Shown here piece by piece: positions 1 to 7,753 of a stretch of 64,000 bases of DNA (its first letter is position 1; each line of letters begins with the position of its first letter). The position numbers were made by a program, and so were the translations under genes. This stretch comes from Lachnospiraceae bacterium (GTDB lineage Bacteria > Bacillota > Clostridia > Lachnospirales > Lachnospiraceae): NCBI GenBank assembly GCA_017465475.1, contig JAFTWC010000035.1, forward strand, positions 124,001 to 188,000, written 5' to 3'. Below the pieces are notes generated by a model, which saw only the letters and a list, made by a program, of their open reading frames with translations, made no database searches and was not told where the DNA came from.

Positions 1-1154
1 TTCCCTTCCGTTTTTACCGTATCCTTCTCCACTACTGTGACATGCTCCACGGAAAGCACCGTAGTGCGATGTTGTTCCAGATACGAAATATAACGGTTTA
101 GTGCCAGTTCTGCCAAATGTTCCGCTTCCTCTTTCGTATATGTCACAACCACCGGAACATACTCCGATATCGTTGTTTTTTGTATCCGAAAGGGCAACGG
201 AAAATGTTTATGCAACGACAAAACAGCATCTTCTGTTATTATAGCATAATTTGCATAAGAATGACTAGGCATATGAGAAAATATTTTTTTATTTCCGTAT
301 AAAAGAGTATACCCGTTTTTTGTTTTTCCGGTATAGTTTCGTTCTACTTTTTTTCCGGAAAAGGAATTAGAATAATTTTTTACCGTTTTCAATATAATAT
401 CCGCTTCCGCCGCCACTCCGTACCGATTTACTTCAACCTCATTATCTCCCACTACGGAAATCACACCACTAACCAGAATATCCCCTTTTTTCACCACATC
501 TCCTTCTTTAACCAAAGGAGTTCCTGTTCTGCAAACCAGTTGTTCCACCATGCCGTCTGCTGTGGCCACCAAATGAACCGGAGTTTGTGCCTCCTCTTTT
601 TTTATAGGCATATCCGTCTCTGCCACCCGCAAAAAAAGCTTGGTTCCACGTAACTCCGCAGACACCCAGCCGATATCCGGATAATCAATTCGAAGTTTCC
701 GTTCGATATCCGTACAATCCACGTCTTCACAGCGCATCCCACAGACGATGCCGGTTCCCTTTAGATATGATAAAAGTTCCTCTTCCGTATGTACAAAACC
801 TCCTGTTACGGAAATATCCCACACATACCGGGATAACAGCCACATCATCCAAAAGAAATAAATACCGCCGGCAAAAAACACGATCCTCCTACGATGTTTT
901 TTCACAAAAAACGGTAAGCCGATCCGCTTCCTGATATAAGGAATACAATGTGCCTTTCTAGCCACATGCTTTACTCGAATGTAATCCTTTACTTTCATTT
1001 TTGCAACATAAACCGTTCCTTTTTCGGTTACTCTTGTTCCAATCTCATATAGCGGAATCTTTCGGCTTCGGCAAACATTAAAAAAACGTTCCGGTGAGGT
1101 CCCCTTAAGTTCCACAAACACCGTTCCGCTAAAAAAATCCATCAGTCGTTTCAT
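1..1154 (-). CDS. yqfD: Sporulation protein YqfD (3' end outside window)
   Basis: About 384 codons are visible; the C-terminus lies beyond the window edge. The reading frame opens with ATG at 1154. It has an N-terminal soluble part, one membrane segment at about residues 90-112 flanked by KKHRRR, then a long extracytoplasmic part. YqfD is a conserved protein of endospore formers, made in the mother cell under SigE in Bacillus, with no known enzymatic activity. It follows yqfC by 12 bases, the usual yqfC-yqfD order downstream of rpsU. Family assignment rests on the N-terminal sequence (GTVFVELKG and later residues), the single membrane segment and this context. Confidence 0.85.
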   Translation of the reverse strand, partial: MKRLMDFFSGTVFVELKGTSPERFFNVCRSRKIPLYEIGTRVTEKGTVYVAKMKVKDYIRVKHVARKAHCIPYIRKRIGLPFFVKKHRRRIVFFAGGIYFFWMMWLLSRYVWDISVTGGFVHTEEELLSYLKGTGIVCGMRCEDVDCTDIERKLRIDYPDIGWVSAELRGTKLFLRVAETDMPIKKEEAQTPVHLVATADGMVEQLVCRTGTPLVKEGDVVKKGDILVSGVISVVGDNEVEVNRYGVAAEADIILKTVKNYSNSFSGKKVERNYTGKTKNGYTLLYGNKKIFSHMPSHSYANYAIITEDAVLSLHKHFPLPFRIQKTTISEYVPVVVTYTKEEAEHLAELALNRYISYLEQHRTTVLSVEHVTVVEKDTVKTEG

Positions 1155-1166
1155 CTGTCTACTCCT

Positions 1167-1532
1167 TTACCCCTTATTTCCCTGATAGGATACTCCGTCA
1201 ATGATTCCCACAATCCGAAGCTCCTCCGGTAAAAAATACTCCAGGCGAAGACAGGTTCCCTCGATACACAGCTCGTATTTTTTTGTTTTTAAGCGAATTC
1301 TGCAAGCGGTATATTCCGTTACGGAAGAAAAATTCCGCACAATCATACAATGTCTGCCTGCTAAATACAACATCATTTCACCGGCCACATCACCGGTTAA
1401 AGAAACCGAATCCGTCAGTCGTTCAAAAAAAGAGGCATATTCTTTCTTTTCCTTCTTTTCCGTGCGTTTCACCTGCAAATAAAGATCTTTTTTTTCCTCG
1501 GGCATCTTACGTCGTACCTTGTACTTTGCCAT
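1167..1532 (-). CDS. yqfC: YabP/YqfC family sporulation protein
   Basis: 121 residues, small, basic at the N-terminus and without a membrane segment. The core (LTGDVAGEMMLYLAGRHCM, then LRIVGIIDGVSY near the end) fits the YabP/YqfC family of mother-cell sporulation proteins. The N-terminal 30 residues are lysine-rich and extend beyond the usual family length of roughly 95 residues. The start at 1532 is preceded by GGAGG with a short spacer. It sits between rpsU and yqfD, as in Bacillus and many Clostridia, and is probably co-transcribed with yqfD. Its molecular role is unknown. Confidence 0.85.
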   Translation of the reverse strand: MAKYKVRRKMPEEKKDLYLQVKRTEKKEKKEYASFFERLTDSVSLTGDVAGEMMLYLAGRHCMIVRNFSSVTEYTACRIRLKTKKYELCIEGTCLRLEYFLPEELRIVGIIDGVSYQGNKG

Positions 1533-1583
1533 GCCGCCTCCGTATCCTCTCCCTTACTTTCCAGTATATTGCACCAATAAACG

Positions 1584-1614
1584 TAAAATACCCCTTAATC
1601 CGAAGATTAAGGGG
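1584..1614 (-). terminator. Terminator after rpsU
   Basis: A perfect 10-bp stem (CCCCTTAATC paired with GATTAAGGGG) closed by a UUCG tetraloop, preceded by an A-run and followed by TATTTT on the minus strand. It lies 13 bases beyond the rpsU stop codon, and the T-run on the other strand would also let it stop plus-strand transcription. Confidence 0.85.
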
Positions 1615-1627
1615 CTTTTTTAGCACA

Positions 1628-1804
1628 TTATTTATACTTGCGCTTACGAGCAGCTTCAGACTTCTTCTTACGTCTTACGCTCGGCTTCTCGTAATGCTCT
1701 CTCTTGCGAATCTCCTGCTGAATGCCAGCCTTTGCGCAGTTTCTCTTGAATCTGCGGAGAGCGCTGTCGAGGGATTCATTCTCTTTTACGATAACATTCG
1801 ACAT
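1628..1804 (-). CDS. rpsU: 30S ribosomal protein S21
   Basis: 58 residues, the normal length for bS21. It starts [10 protein letters not shown], contains the family segment [11 protein letters not shown], and ends in a strongly basic tail ([15 protein letters not shown]). S21 is a late-assembling small-subunit protein near the 3' end of 16S rRNA. It has its own promoter at 1883-1910 and terminator at 1584-1614, so it is probably mostly monocistronic and constitutive, with the sporulation genes yqfC-yqfD expressed separately. Confidence 0.97.
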   Translation of the reverse strand: MSNVIVKENESLDSALRRFKRNCAKAGIQQEIRKREHYEKPSVRRKKKSEAARKRKYK

Positions 1805-1882
1805 CTTCTCACCTAACCTCCCTCCAGTTGTGTATTGTGCCTATATACAACTGTTTGGGTATTTTATAATAGCACTAATAAG

Positions 1883-1910
1883 ATTATATCATAAAAATTC
1901 CATTCGTCAA
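1883..1910 (-). promoter_or_regulatory. rpsU promoter
   Basis: On the minus strand TTGACG (1905-1910), a 16-base spacer and TATAAT (1883-1888), about 80 bases before the rpsU start. It matches the vegetative sigma-A consensus. Confidence 0.75.
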
Positions 1911-1948
1911 TAAGAAATTTAAAATTGTTGGAATTTTTTTGAAAACTT

Positions 1949-4597
1949 TTACTTAATCTGCCCCTTCAGCACCTCTGCTGCCTTGGCGATAGCATCATCG
2001 ATGCCTGCCGGATTCTTACCGCCTGCCTGTGCCATGTTCGGACGACCGCCGCCGCCACCGCCGACACATGCCGCAACTTCCTTAATAAGGTTGCCGGCAT
2101 GAGCACCCTTTGCCATTGCACCATCAGTTGCCATTGCGATAAGGTTTACCTTGCCGTCAAATGCGGAAGCCAGTAAGAGTACGCCCTCACCAAGCTTTTC
2201 TTTCAGACTGTCGCCCAGATTACGGATGCCGTTCATATCCATCTCCGGCACCTTTGCACAAAGTACCTTTACGCCGTTAATCTCCTGTACATTGTTCATC
2301 ACATCGCCAAGGGAAGCGTTTGCAATCTTTGCCTTAAGCTTCTCGTTCTCGGAATGAGCAGCCTTCAGTTCCTCCTGCATTGCCTCAATCTTCTTTAAAA
2401 GGGATGCCGGCTCGGTCTTTGCTGCCTTTGCAGCTGCCATCAGTTCTTCCTCAATGGTCTTATAATATGCAAACACGCCGTCTGCGGTAATTGCTTCGAT
2501 ACGTCTTACACCTGCCGCAATACCGGACTCGGATAAAATCTTAAACACGGAAATCACGCCGGTGTTGCCCACGTGGGTACCGCCACAGAATTCCTTGGAA
2601 AACTCACCCATAGATACAACACGTACCACATCGCCGTACTTTTCACCAAAGAGTGCCTTTGCTCCGGTCTTTCTTGCCTCGTCGATGGTCATTTCCTTCA
2701 TCTCGATGGTAAGATTTGCGGAAATCTGTTCGTTTACGATAGCCTCTACCTTTGCAATCTCCTCCTTGGTCATCGCGGAGAAATGGGTAAAGTCAAAACG
2801 TAAGCGGTCCGGAGTAACAAGGGAACCTGCCTGCTCTACGTGAGAACCAAGCACCTGACGAAGTGCTTCCTGTAACAGATGGGTCGCACTGTGGTTCTTA
2901 CCGATGGCATTTCTTCTTGCAGAATCAATGGTCAGAGTAACGGTATCACCTACAGCAAACATACCGCTTTCAACTACACCAACATGGCCGATTTTGCCAC
3001 CCTTAAGCTTAATAGTATCGGTTACGGTAAATACCGCACCGTCCTTTGTAATCTGTCCCAAATCCGCAATCTGACCACCCATGGTTGCATAGAACGGGGT
3101 CTCATTAACGATTACGGTTGCATTCTGGCCTGCCACTACTTCCTTTACGATTTCGGTCTCGGTGGTGAGAACGGTAATCTTGGAAGCCGCGCTTACCTTG
3201 TCATATCCGATAAAGGTACTGGTGACAGCCGCGTCGATTTCATCGTAAACCGTTGCATCCGCACCCATGTAGTTGGTTACTGCGCGGGCATTTCTAGCAG
3301 TCTCCTTCTGTACTTCCATTGCCTTCTTAAAGCCGTCCATATCTACGGTAAAGCCCTTCTCCGCGAGGATTTCCTCGGTCAGGTCAATCGGGAAACCGTA
3401 GGTATCGTAAAGCTTAAACGCATCCTCGCCGGAAAGCACCTTGGTCTGAGCCGCAGCCTCTTCCATCTCTGCTAAAATGGAAAGTCCCTGGTCGATGGTT
3501 TTGTTAAACTTCTCTTCCTCTAAGGTCAAAATCTTTAAGATATACTCTCTCTTTTCTTCTAACTCCGGATAACCGTCCTTGGACTCTGCAATTACAGTCT
3601 CACAAAGCTTTGCAAGGAACAAGCCCTGAATGCCTAACAGTCTTCCGTGACGTGCCGCGCGACGAAGAAGTCTTCTAAGTACGTAACCACGACCCTCGTT
3701 GGACGGAATAATACCGTCGGAGGTCATAAAGGTAACGGAACGAATGTGGTCGGTAATGAGACGGATGGACTCGTCCTTCTTCTTATCGGTCATATAGGTT
3801 ACATTTGCAATCTCACAAACCTTATCGCGGATTGCCTTCATGGTATCTACATCAAATACGGAATCCACATCCTGTACAACTACTGCCAAACGCTCAAGAC
3901 CCATACCGGTATCGATATTCTTCTGGGTCAGCTCGGTGTAGTGATGATTTCCGTCGCTCTCATACTGGGTGAATACGTTGTTCCAAACTTCCATAAAACG
4001 GTCACATTCACAGCCCACCTTACAATCCGGGCTGCCGCAGCCGTACTTTTCCCCACGATCATAATAAATCTCGGAACACGGACCGCACGGACCTGCACCA
4101 TGCTCCCAGAAGTTATCACAGTCACCGTTCTCGTCACGATAGAAACGGGTAATACGCTCCGCCGGTACCCCGACTTCTTCGGTCCAAATACGGAATGCTT
4201 CTTCATCTTCACAGTAAATAGACGGATACAAACGCTCCGGCTCCATACCTACGTGCTCGGTCAAAAACTCCCAGGACCACTTGATGGCCTCGGTCTTAAA
4301 GTAATCACCAAAGGAGAAATTACCAAGCATCTCAAAGAAGGTAAGATGTCTTGCGGTCTTACCTACATTTTCGATATCACCGGTACGAATACACTTCTGG
4401 CAGGTGGTAACACGCTTCTTCGGCGGAATTTCCTGTCCGGTAAAATAAGGCTTCATCGGTGCCATACCGGAATTGATTAATAACAAGCTCTTATCGTTAT
4501 GCGGAATCAAAGAGAAACTCTTCAAACGAAGATGCTCCTTGCTCTCAAAAAACTCCAAATACATTCTTCTTAAATCATTCAAACCGTGCTTTTTCAC
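1949..4597 (-). CDS. alaS: Alanyl-tRNA synthetase
   Basis: 882 residues, the normal length. It attaches alanine to tRNA-Ala in the cytoplasm. The class II catalytic domain comes first (NSGMAPMKPYFTG, RHLTFFEMLGNFSFGDY), followed by the tRNA-recognition helices. The editing domain carries the zinc-binding HSATHLL and CGGTHVGNTG motifs, and the C-terminal DHHA1 domain has the glycine-rich VGGGGGGRPNMAQ stretch. I choose the GTG at 4597 because AGGAG precedes it by a normal distance. An upstream in-frame GTG at 4642 lies almost at the predicted transcription start and has no ribosome binding site. The gene has its own consensus promoter; no T-box leader fits in the roughly 50-base leader. Confidence 0.98.
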   Translation of the reverse strand: MKKHGLNDLRRMYLEFFESKEHLRLKSFSLIPHNDKSLLLINSGMAPMKPYFTGQEIPPKKRVTTCQKCIRTGDIENVGKTARHLTFFEMLGNFSFGDYFKTEAIKWSWEFLTEHVGMEPERLYPSIYCEDEEAFRIWTEEVGVPAERITRFYRDENGDCDNFWEHGAGPCGPCSEIYYDRGEKYGCGSPDCKVGCECDRFMEVWNNVFTQYESDGNHHYTELTQKNIDTGMGLERLAVVVQDVDSVFDVDTMKAIRDKVCEIANVTYMTDKKKDESIRLITDHIRSVTFMTSDGIIPSNEGRGYVLRRLLRRAARHGRLLGIQGLFLAKLCETVIAESKDGYPELEEKREYILKILTLEEEKFNKTIDQGLSILAEMEEAAAQTKVLSGEDAFKLYDTYGFPIDLTEEILAEKGFTVDMDGFKKAMEVQKETARNARAVTNYMGADATVYDEIDAAVTSTFIGYDKVSAASKITVLTTETEIVKEVVAGQNATVIVNETPFYATMGGQIADLGQITKDGAVFTVTDTIKLKGGKIGHVGVVESGMFAVGDTVTLTIDSARRNAIGKNHSATHLLQEALRQVLGSHVEQAGSLVTPDRLRFDFTHFSAMTKEEIAKVEAIVNEQISANLTIEMKEMTIDEARKTGAKALFGEKYGDVVRVVSMGEFSKEFCGGTHVGNTGVISVFKILSESGIAAGVRRIEAITADGVFAYYKTIEEELMAAAKAAKTEPASLLKKIEAMQEELKAAHSENEKLKAKIANASLGDVMNNVQEINGVKVLCAKVPEMDMNGIRNLGDSLKEKLGEGVLLLASAFDGKVNLIAMATDGAMAKGAHAGNLIKEVAACVGGGGGGRPNMAQAGGKNPAGIDDAIAKAAEVLKGQIK

Positions 4598-4653
4598 TGT
4601 TTTTATCTCCTTTCGCGCGCTGCTTCTTCGGTGTGCGCACATAGCTAATCTAC

Positions 4654-4682
4654 ATTATAAGATTCTGTGAGATATTTGTCAA
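4654..4682 (-). promoter_or_regulatory. alaS promoter, perfect consensus
   Basis: On the minus strand TTGACA (4677-4682), 17 bases, TATAAT (4654-4659). The -35 box directly abuts the stop codon of the upstream rubredoxin gene. Transcription would start near 4647, giving a leader of about 50 bases. Confidence 0.85.
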
Positions 4683-5354
4683 TTATAACTTTTCAAAATC
4701 AGAAGCTCCGTGTTTGCAAATCGGGCAAATATAATCTTCCGGTAAAGATTCTCCTTCATATACATAACCGCAGATTTTACAAACGTAGGAATTTGTTTCG
4801 GATTTTTTTGTTCCATCTTCTGTTTGACTTTCCGAGGCTGCTTTGGTCGGCTCCGGCTTCTTTACAACAGGCTTATAGGGCTGTTTCACATACTTTTGAT
4901 AGAAATCATAGGTTACCGGTATCTGACTGCTTACAATATCCGCATCCTCCACATCCACTAAAAACATAGTATGGGTATCCAATGTAAAACTGTCACACAC
5001 CTTGCCGCAAAAATAAGCACTGCTGTTACGATTCAAACGATAACAACCGTTTGCGCACCGGGTTACATCCTCAAACTCCTCGAATTTATCCACCTTTTTG
5101 CCACTCTGGTAACCGAAATGACTGTAAATGGAAAACGGTGTCTTCTCCGTCAACACAGAAATAGTCATCTTCCCGGTGTTTTTCACCATATCATGAGTTA
5201 AATTTTGATTGCTGATGCTGACCAAAAGACGAATTGGATTTTGTGTTACCTGCATCACTGTATTTACGATACAAGCATTGTCCTTGCCCTTTTCATTGGC
5301 AGACACCAGATATAAACCGTAACCGATTTGAAATAATGCATTTTGATTTAACAT
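4683..5354 (-). CDS. High-molecular-weight rubredoxin (flavin reductase-rubredoxin fusion)
   Basis: 223 residues. Residues 1 to about 155 form a flavin reductase-like FMN-binding domain (IGYGLYLVSA near the start, then NTVMQVTQNP). A Lys/Pro/Glu-rich linker follows, then a C-terminal rubredoxin domain with four iron-binding cysteines at C192, C195, C210 and C213. Proteins with this architecture (Hrb in Moorella and other anaerobes) pass electrons from NADH or rubredoxin partners to flavodiiron oxygen or NO reductases. The role here, protection against oxygen or NO, is inferred from the family. No flavodiiron partner is visible nearby. It has its own promoter at 5433-5461. Confidence 0.88.
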   Translation of the reverse strand: MLNQNALFQIGYGLYLVSANEKGKDNACIVNTVMQVTQNPIRLLVSISNQNLTHDMVKNTGKMTISVLTEKTPFSIYSHFGYQSGKKVDKFEEFEDVTRCANGCYRLNRNSSAYFCGKVCDSFTLDTHTMFLVDVEDADIVSSQIPVTYDFYQKYVKQPYKPVVKKPEPTKAASESQTEDGTKKSETNSYVCKICGYVYEGESLPEDYICPICKHGASDFEKL

Positions 5355-5432
5355 GACGTTACACCTCTTTCTTTATTCTTTTCTCTCTATTCTTCTTTTC
5401 TTAGACACATTCGTTCTTGATATACTATATAG

Positions 5433-5461
5433 ATTATACTAAGAAACACGAAAATAATCAA
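5433..5461 (-). promoter_or_regulatory. Promoter of the rubredoxin fusion gene
   Basis: On the minus strand TTGATT (5456-5461), 17 bases, TATAAT (5433-5438), about 80 bases before the start codon at 5354. It is divergent from the promoter of the ywlG-like gene, with the two -35 boxes only about 8 bases apart. Confidence 0.7.
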
Positions 5462-5469
5462 ATAAAAAC

Positions 5470-5498
5470 TTGACACATAAAGAAAAAGGAATTATGCT
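5470..5498 (+). promoter_or_regulatory. Promoter of the ywlG-like gene
   Basis: TTGACA (5470-5475), 17 bases, TATGCT (5493-5498) on the plus strand. Transcription would begin near 5505, placing the dyad at 5518-5550 at the start of the transcript. Confidence 0.65.
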
Positions 5499-5517
5499 TG
5501 ATACGTAATAAAAATCC

Positions 5518-5550
5518 GATAGACAGTTCATTATAATGCACTGTTCTATC
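5518..5550 (+). promoter_or_regulatory. 33-base dyad in the leader of the ywlG-like gene
   Basis: The arms GATAGACAGT and ACTGTTCTATC flank a palindromic centre CATTATAATG. They pair along nearly the whole length with one bulge (5545) and one mismatch (5528/5539). The element lies between the predicted transcription start and the ribosome binding site AAAGAGG (5557-5563), so it could be a repressor operator or an RNA hairpin controlling translation. The regulator is unknown. Confidence 0.6.
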
Positions 5551-5570
5551 TGTTGAAAAGAGGTATCGTT

Positions 5571-6113
5571 ATGTCTGAAATAAAAGAGCAATGCATGTCT
5601 GCTGCCCGTGAGCTTATCGAAACAGCAGGTCTAAAGAAAGGACAAATTCTTGTAGTGGGATGTTCTACAAGCGAAGTATGCGGTTCCAAAATCGGTACGG
5701 ATTCCCGTCCTGAAGTAGCAGTTGATATGGTAGAAGGAATTCTTTCCGTTTGTAATGAAAAAGGTATTTATTTGGCTGCTCAATGCTGTGAACATCTGAA
5801 TCGCGCGATTATCGTAGAACGTACTGCCGTTCCTTTTGGTGAGCCGGTCAATGTAGTTCCTCAGCCGAAAGCCGGAGGTTCTTTTGCAACCGCTCTTTAT
5901 CAAAGACTTTCCGATCCGGTAGCCTTAGAGGAAATCAAAGCTGATGCGGGACTTGATATCGGAGGAACCTTAATCGGAATGCATTTAAAAAAAGTGGCTG
6001 TTCCGCTTCGTCTTTCCGTAAAGCAAATCGGAGAAGCCAATCTCTTAGCTGCCCGTACCCGCCCGAAATACATCGGCGGCTGTCGTGCTCATTATGACGA
6101 CTCCTTAAACTAA
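5571..6113 (+). CDS. ywlG: UPF0340/TIGR01440 family protein (YwlG-like)
   Basis: 180 residues, a conserved Firmicutes family without an established function. Visible signatures are VVGCSTSEVCG near residue 30, LAAQCCEHLNRA in the middle, and GMHLKKVAVPLR and RPKYIGGCRAHYDD near the C-terminus. There is no signal peptide or membrane segment. The start at 5571 is chosen because AAAGAGG precedes it by 7 bases; an upstream in-frame ATG at 5553 overlaps the leader dyad and lacks a binding site. It is one of only three plus-strand genes in the window and is monocistronic, with its own promoter and a shared terminator at 6134-6177. Confidence 0.9.
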   Translation: MSEIKEQCMSAARELIETAGLKKGQILVVGCSTSEVCGSKIGTDSRPEVAVDMVEGILSVCNEKGIYLAAQCCEHLNRAIIVERTAVPFGEPVNVVPQPKAGGSFATALYQRLSDPVALEEIKADAGLDIGGTLIGMHLKKVAVPLRLSVKQIGEANLLAARTRPKYIGGCRAHYDDSLN

Positions 6114-6133
6114 ACAGTTTTCATAAACAAAAC

Positions 6134-6177
6134 AGTCACCGAGCCGGAAACATTTATTTTACTCCTAATCGGTGACT
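6134..6177. terminator. Bidirectional terminator between convergent genes
   Basis: A 9-bp stem AGTCACCGA/TCGGTGACT with a long loop, followed by TCTTTTTATCTTTT on the plus strand and GTTTTGTTT on the minus strand. It lies between the plus-strand ywlG-like gene and the minus-strand lipoprotein gene. Confidence 0.75.
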
Positions 6178-6189
6178 TCTTTTTATCTT

Positions 6190-7716
6190 TTATTCAAGAA
6201 CTTTTACGGCAACCAGCTGATCGACTATCGTTTCTCCTGATTTTCCTAAACTCATGGTGGTAATCACACACCGATAAAAGGCTTCTTCCGTACCGTCCGG
6301 CAAGAATTCCGTAGTCGTATTATGAAGTACATAATATTCGTCATCCACCTTTCCCAAATACACCATCACATGTCCCGGGCTGTACAAAAGTGCTCCGGTT
6401 TCCAGTTCGTCTAATGTCTTGCTTCGTGCCGCAAGACTCTCTTCTGTCATATCATATCCCTCACATGCCATATTTCGTTGTGCTCCGGTGTTACGTGGCA
6501 ATACAAAACCGAAACACCGGTACACTGCCGCTACGGTAGAGGAACAATCCATTCCGATGGTATATCCGGCAACACCTTCCGTTTCATACGAGAATGCATC
6601 TCCCCAAGCATAAGGGGTATCTAACAATTCCGTTGTAAGTGCAACAATATTGCTCCGGGTATAGGGTACATATCCACGGTGAAAGCTTTTCTCAAATTCA
6701 TCCGTATATGTTTTTACCACATATCGTTTTTTCTTTAACTTTTTATCCTCGTCCCGTGCCGGAAGAACAATGGCGAGTTCCCCCTCTTCCCTTTCTTCAT
6801 AGGAAAGTCTTGTTCCCATTCTCAAGACAAACGGTTCCTCTTCCGTTTCATATACACCGTTTTTTGTTACAAGTAAAAACGCATGGCTTTCTGTATCCCA
6901 CATCATTTCATACCATTCAACCATATCTTCTTTACTACAATAAGCGATTGCATCTTCAGAAATCCATCCGTAATAATTTTCAGCCTGTACAAAACACCAT
7001 TCCCCGTCCAAAGAGGTATGTAACACAATAACTGCTTCGTTTAACAGTAATACGGTTTCCTGCAAGTAATCATATCTTCCGTTCATGGTTGTTGTCAAAT
7101 GCTTCTCCGTCGGAAAACTTCGCAAATCCGCGTTTCGTACCAGTATTCCATAGGTAGGTTCTACCCATTCTGCCCTCTGCAACGCTTCCATATTCCGAGC
7201 ATTATAAATTGCTTCCTTGTCCGCAGATGATATCTCCCGGTTATCGTAATACTTCAGTTTCGGAAAAGAATAGGACGTAATCATCTGCAACACCTTTGCT
7301 GCTTCTATCGTCTCCCATTCAGATAACTTTACAAGATTCGTTCCGTCTGCTCTGAAATTCTTTTCATTTACGAACGCAATTTCCTTTTGGGTCATTAATT
7401 CTGCTGTAGCATCCACATATCTGTCTCTCCAATAAGCTCCGTCAAGTGGATTTATCGCAACCGGCGTCGGACTACAGTTCGGCACGGGTTCCTTTATTGG
7501 CTTTGTCGGAATTACTGTCGGCTCTATCGGCTCGTTTGTCACCGGTTCTGTAGGTTTTGCTGTCAGTGTTATGGTTGGAGTCTCCACAGGCGCATAAACG
7601 GGGCTTATCTCCTGCTCATACTCTTCTTTGTCCTCCGGTAACTCGCAGGAACACAACAGAACAATGAATATCAAAAGCGAACACCCTTTATACAATTGTT
7701 TTATTCTTTTTTTCAT
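6190..7716 (-). CDS. NlpC/P60 lipoprotein with SH3-like region
   Basis: 508 residues. A signal peptide ends in the lipobox L21-C22-S23-C24, so the protein should be anchored on the outer face of the membrane. A Pro/Thr/Glu-rich linker (about 40-90) spans the wall. The middle region (about 180-360) looks like tandem SH3-type wall-binding modules (YGILVRNADLRSFPT, WCFVQAENYYGWI). The C-terminal NlpC/P60 peptidase domain has the catalytic Cys391 in GMDCSS, His449 in PGHVMVYLG and a third polar residue at His465. The family cleaves gamma-D-glutamyl-diamino-acid bonds in peptidoglycan stems. It lies 37 bases downstream of the EAL protein gene and is probably co-transcribed with it. Confidence 0.85.
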   Translation of the reverse strand: MKKRIKQLYKGCSLLIFIVLLCSCELPEDKEEYEQEISPVYAPVETPTITLTAKPTEPVTNEPIEPTVIPTKPIKEPVPNCSPTPVAINPLDGAYWRDRYVDATAELMTQKEIAFVNEKNFRADGTNLVKLSEWETIEAAKVLQMITSYSFPKLKYYDNREISSADKEAIYNARNMEALQRAEWVEPTYGILVRNADLRSFPTEKHLTTTMNGRYDYLQETVLLLNEAVIVLHTSLDGEWCFVQAENYYGWISEDAIAYCSKEDMVEWYEMMWDTESHAFLLVTKNGVYETEEEPFVLRMGTRLSYEEREEGELAIVLPARDEDKKLKKKRYVVKTYTDEFEKSFHRGYVPYTRSNIVALTTELLDTPYAWGDAFSYETEGVAGYTIGMDCSSTVAAVYRCFGFVLPRNTGAQRNMACEGYDMTEESLAARSKTLDELETGALLYSPGHVMVYLGKVDDEYYVLHNTTTEFLPDGTEEAFYRCVITTMSLGKSGETIVDQLVAVKVLE

Positions 7717-7753
7717 ACTCTTATCGCTTCCCGATATTCCTTTCTTTTCTCAA

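Noticed and set aside
3647..4480. 277-codon open frame on the plus strand inside alaS
   Set aside because: It lies wholly antisense to the well-conserved alaS gene and has no ribosome binding site or family resemblance. The same applies to the long antisense frames at 2879-3475, 33772-34449 and 44543-45214.
4598..4682. T-box riboswitch before alaS
   Set aside because: The leader is only about 50 bases, too short for a T-box, and has no specifier loop or terminator.
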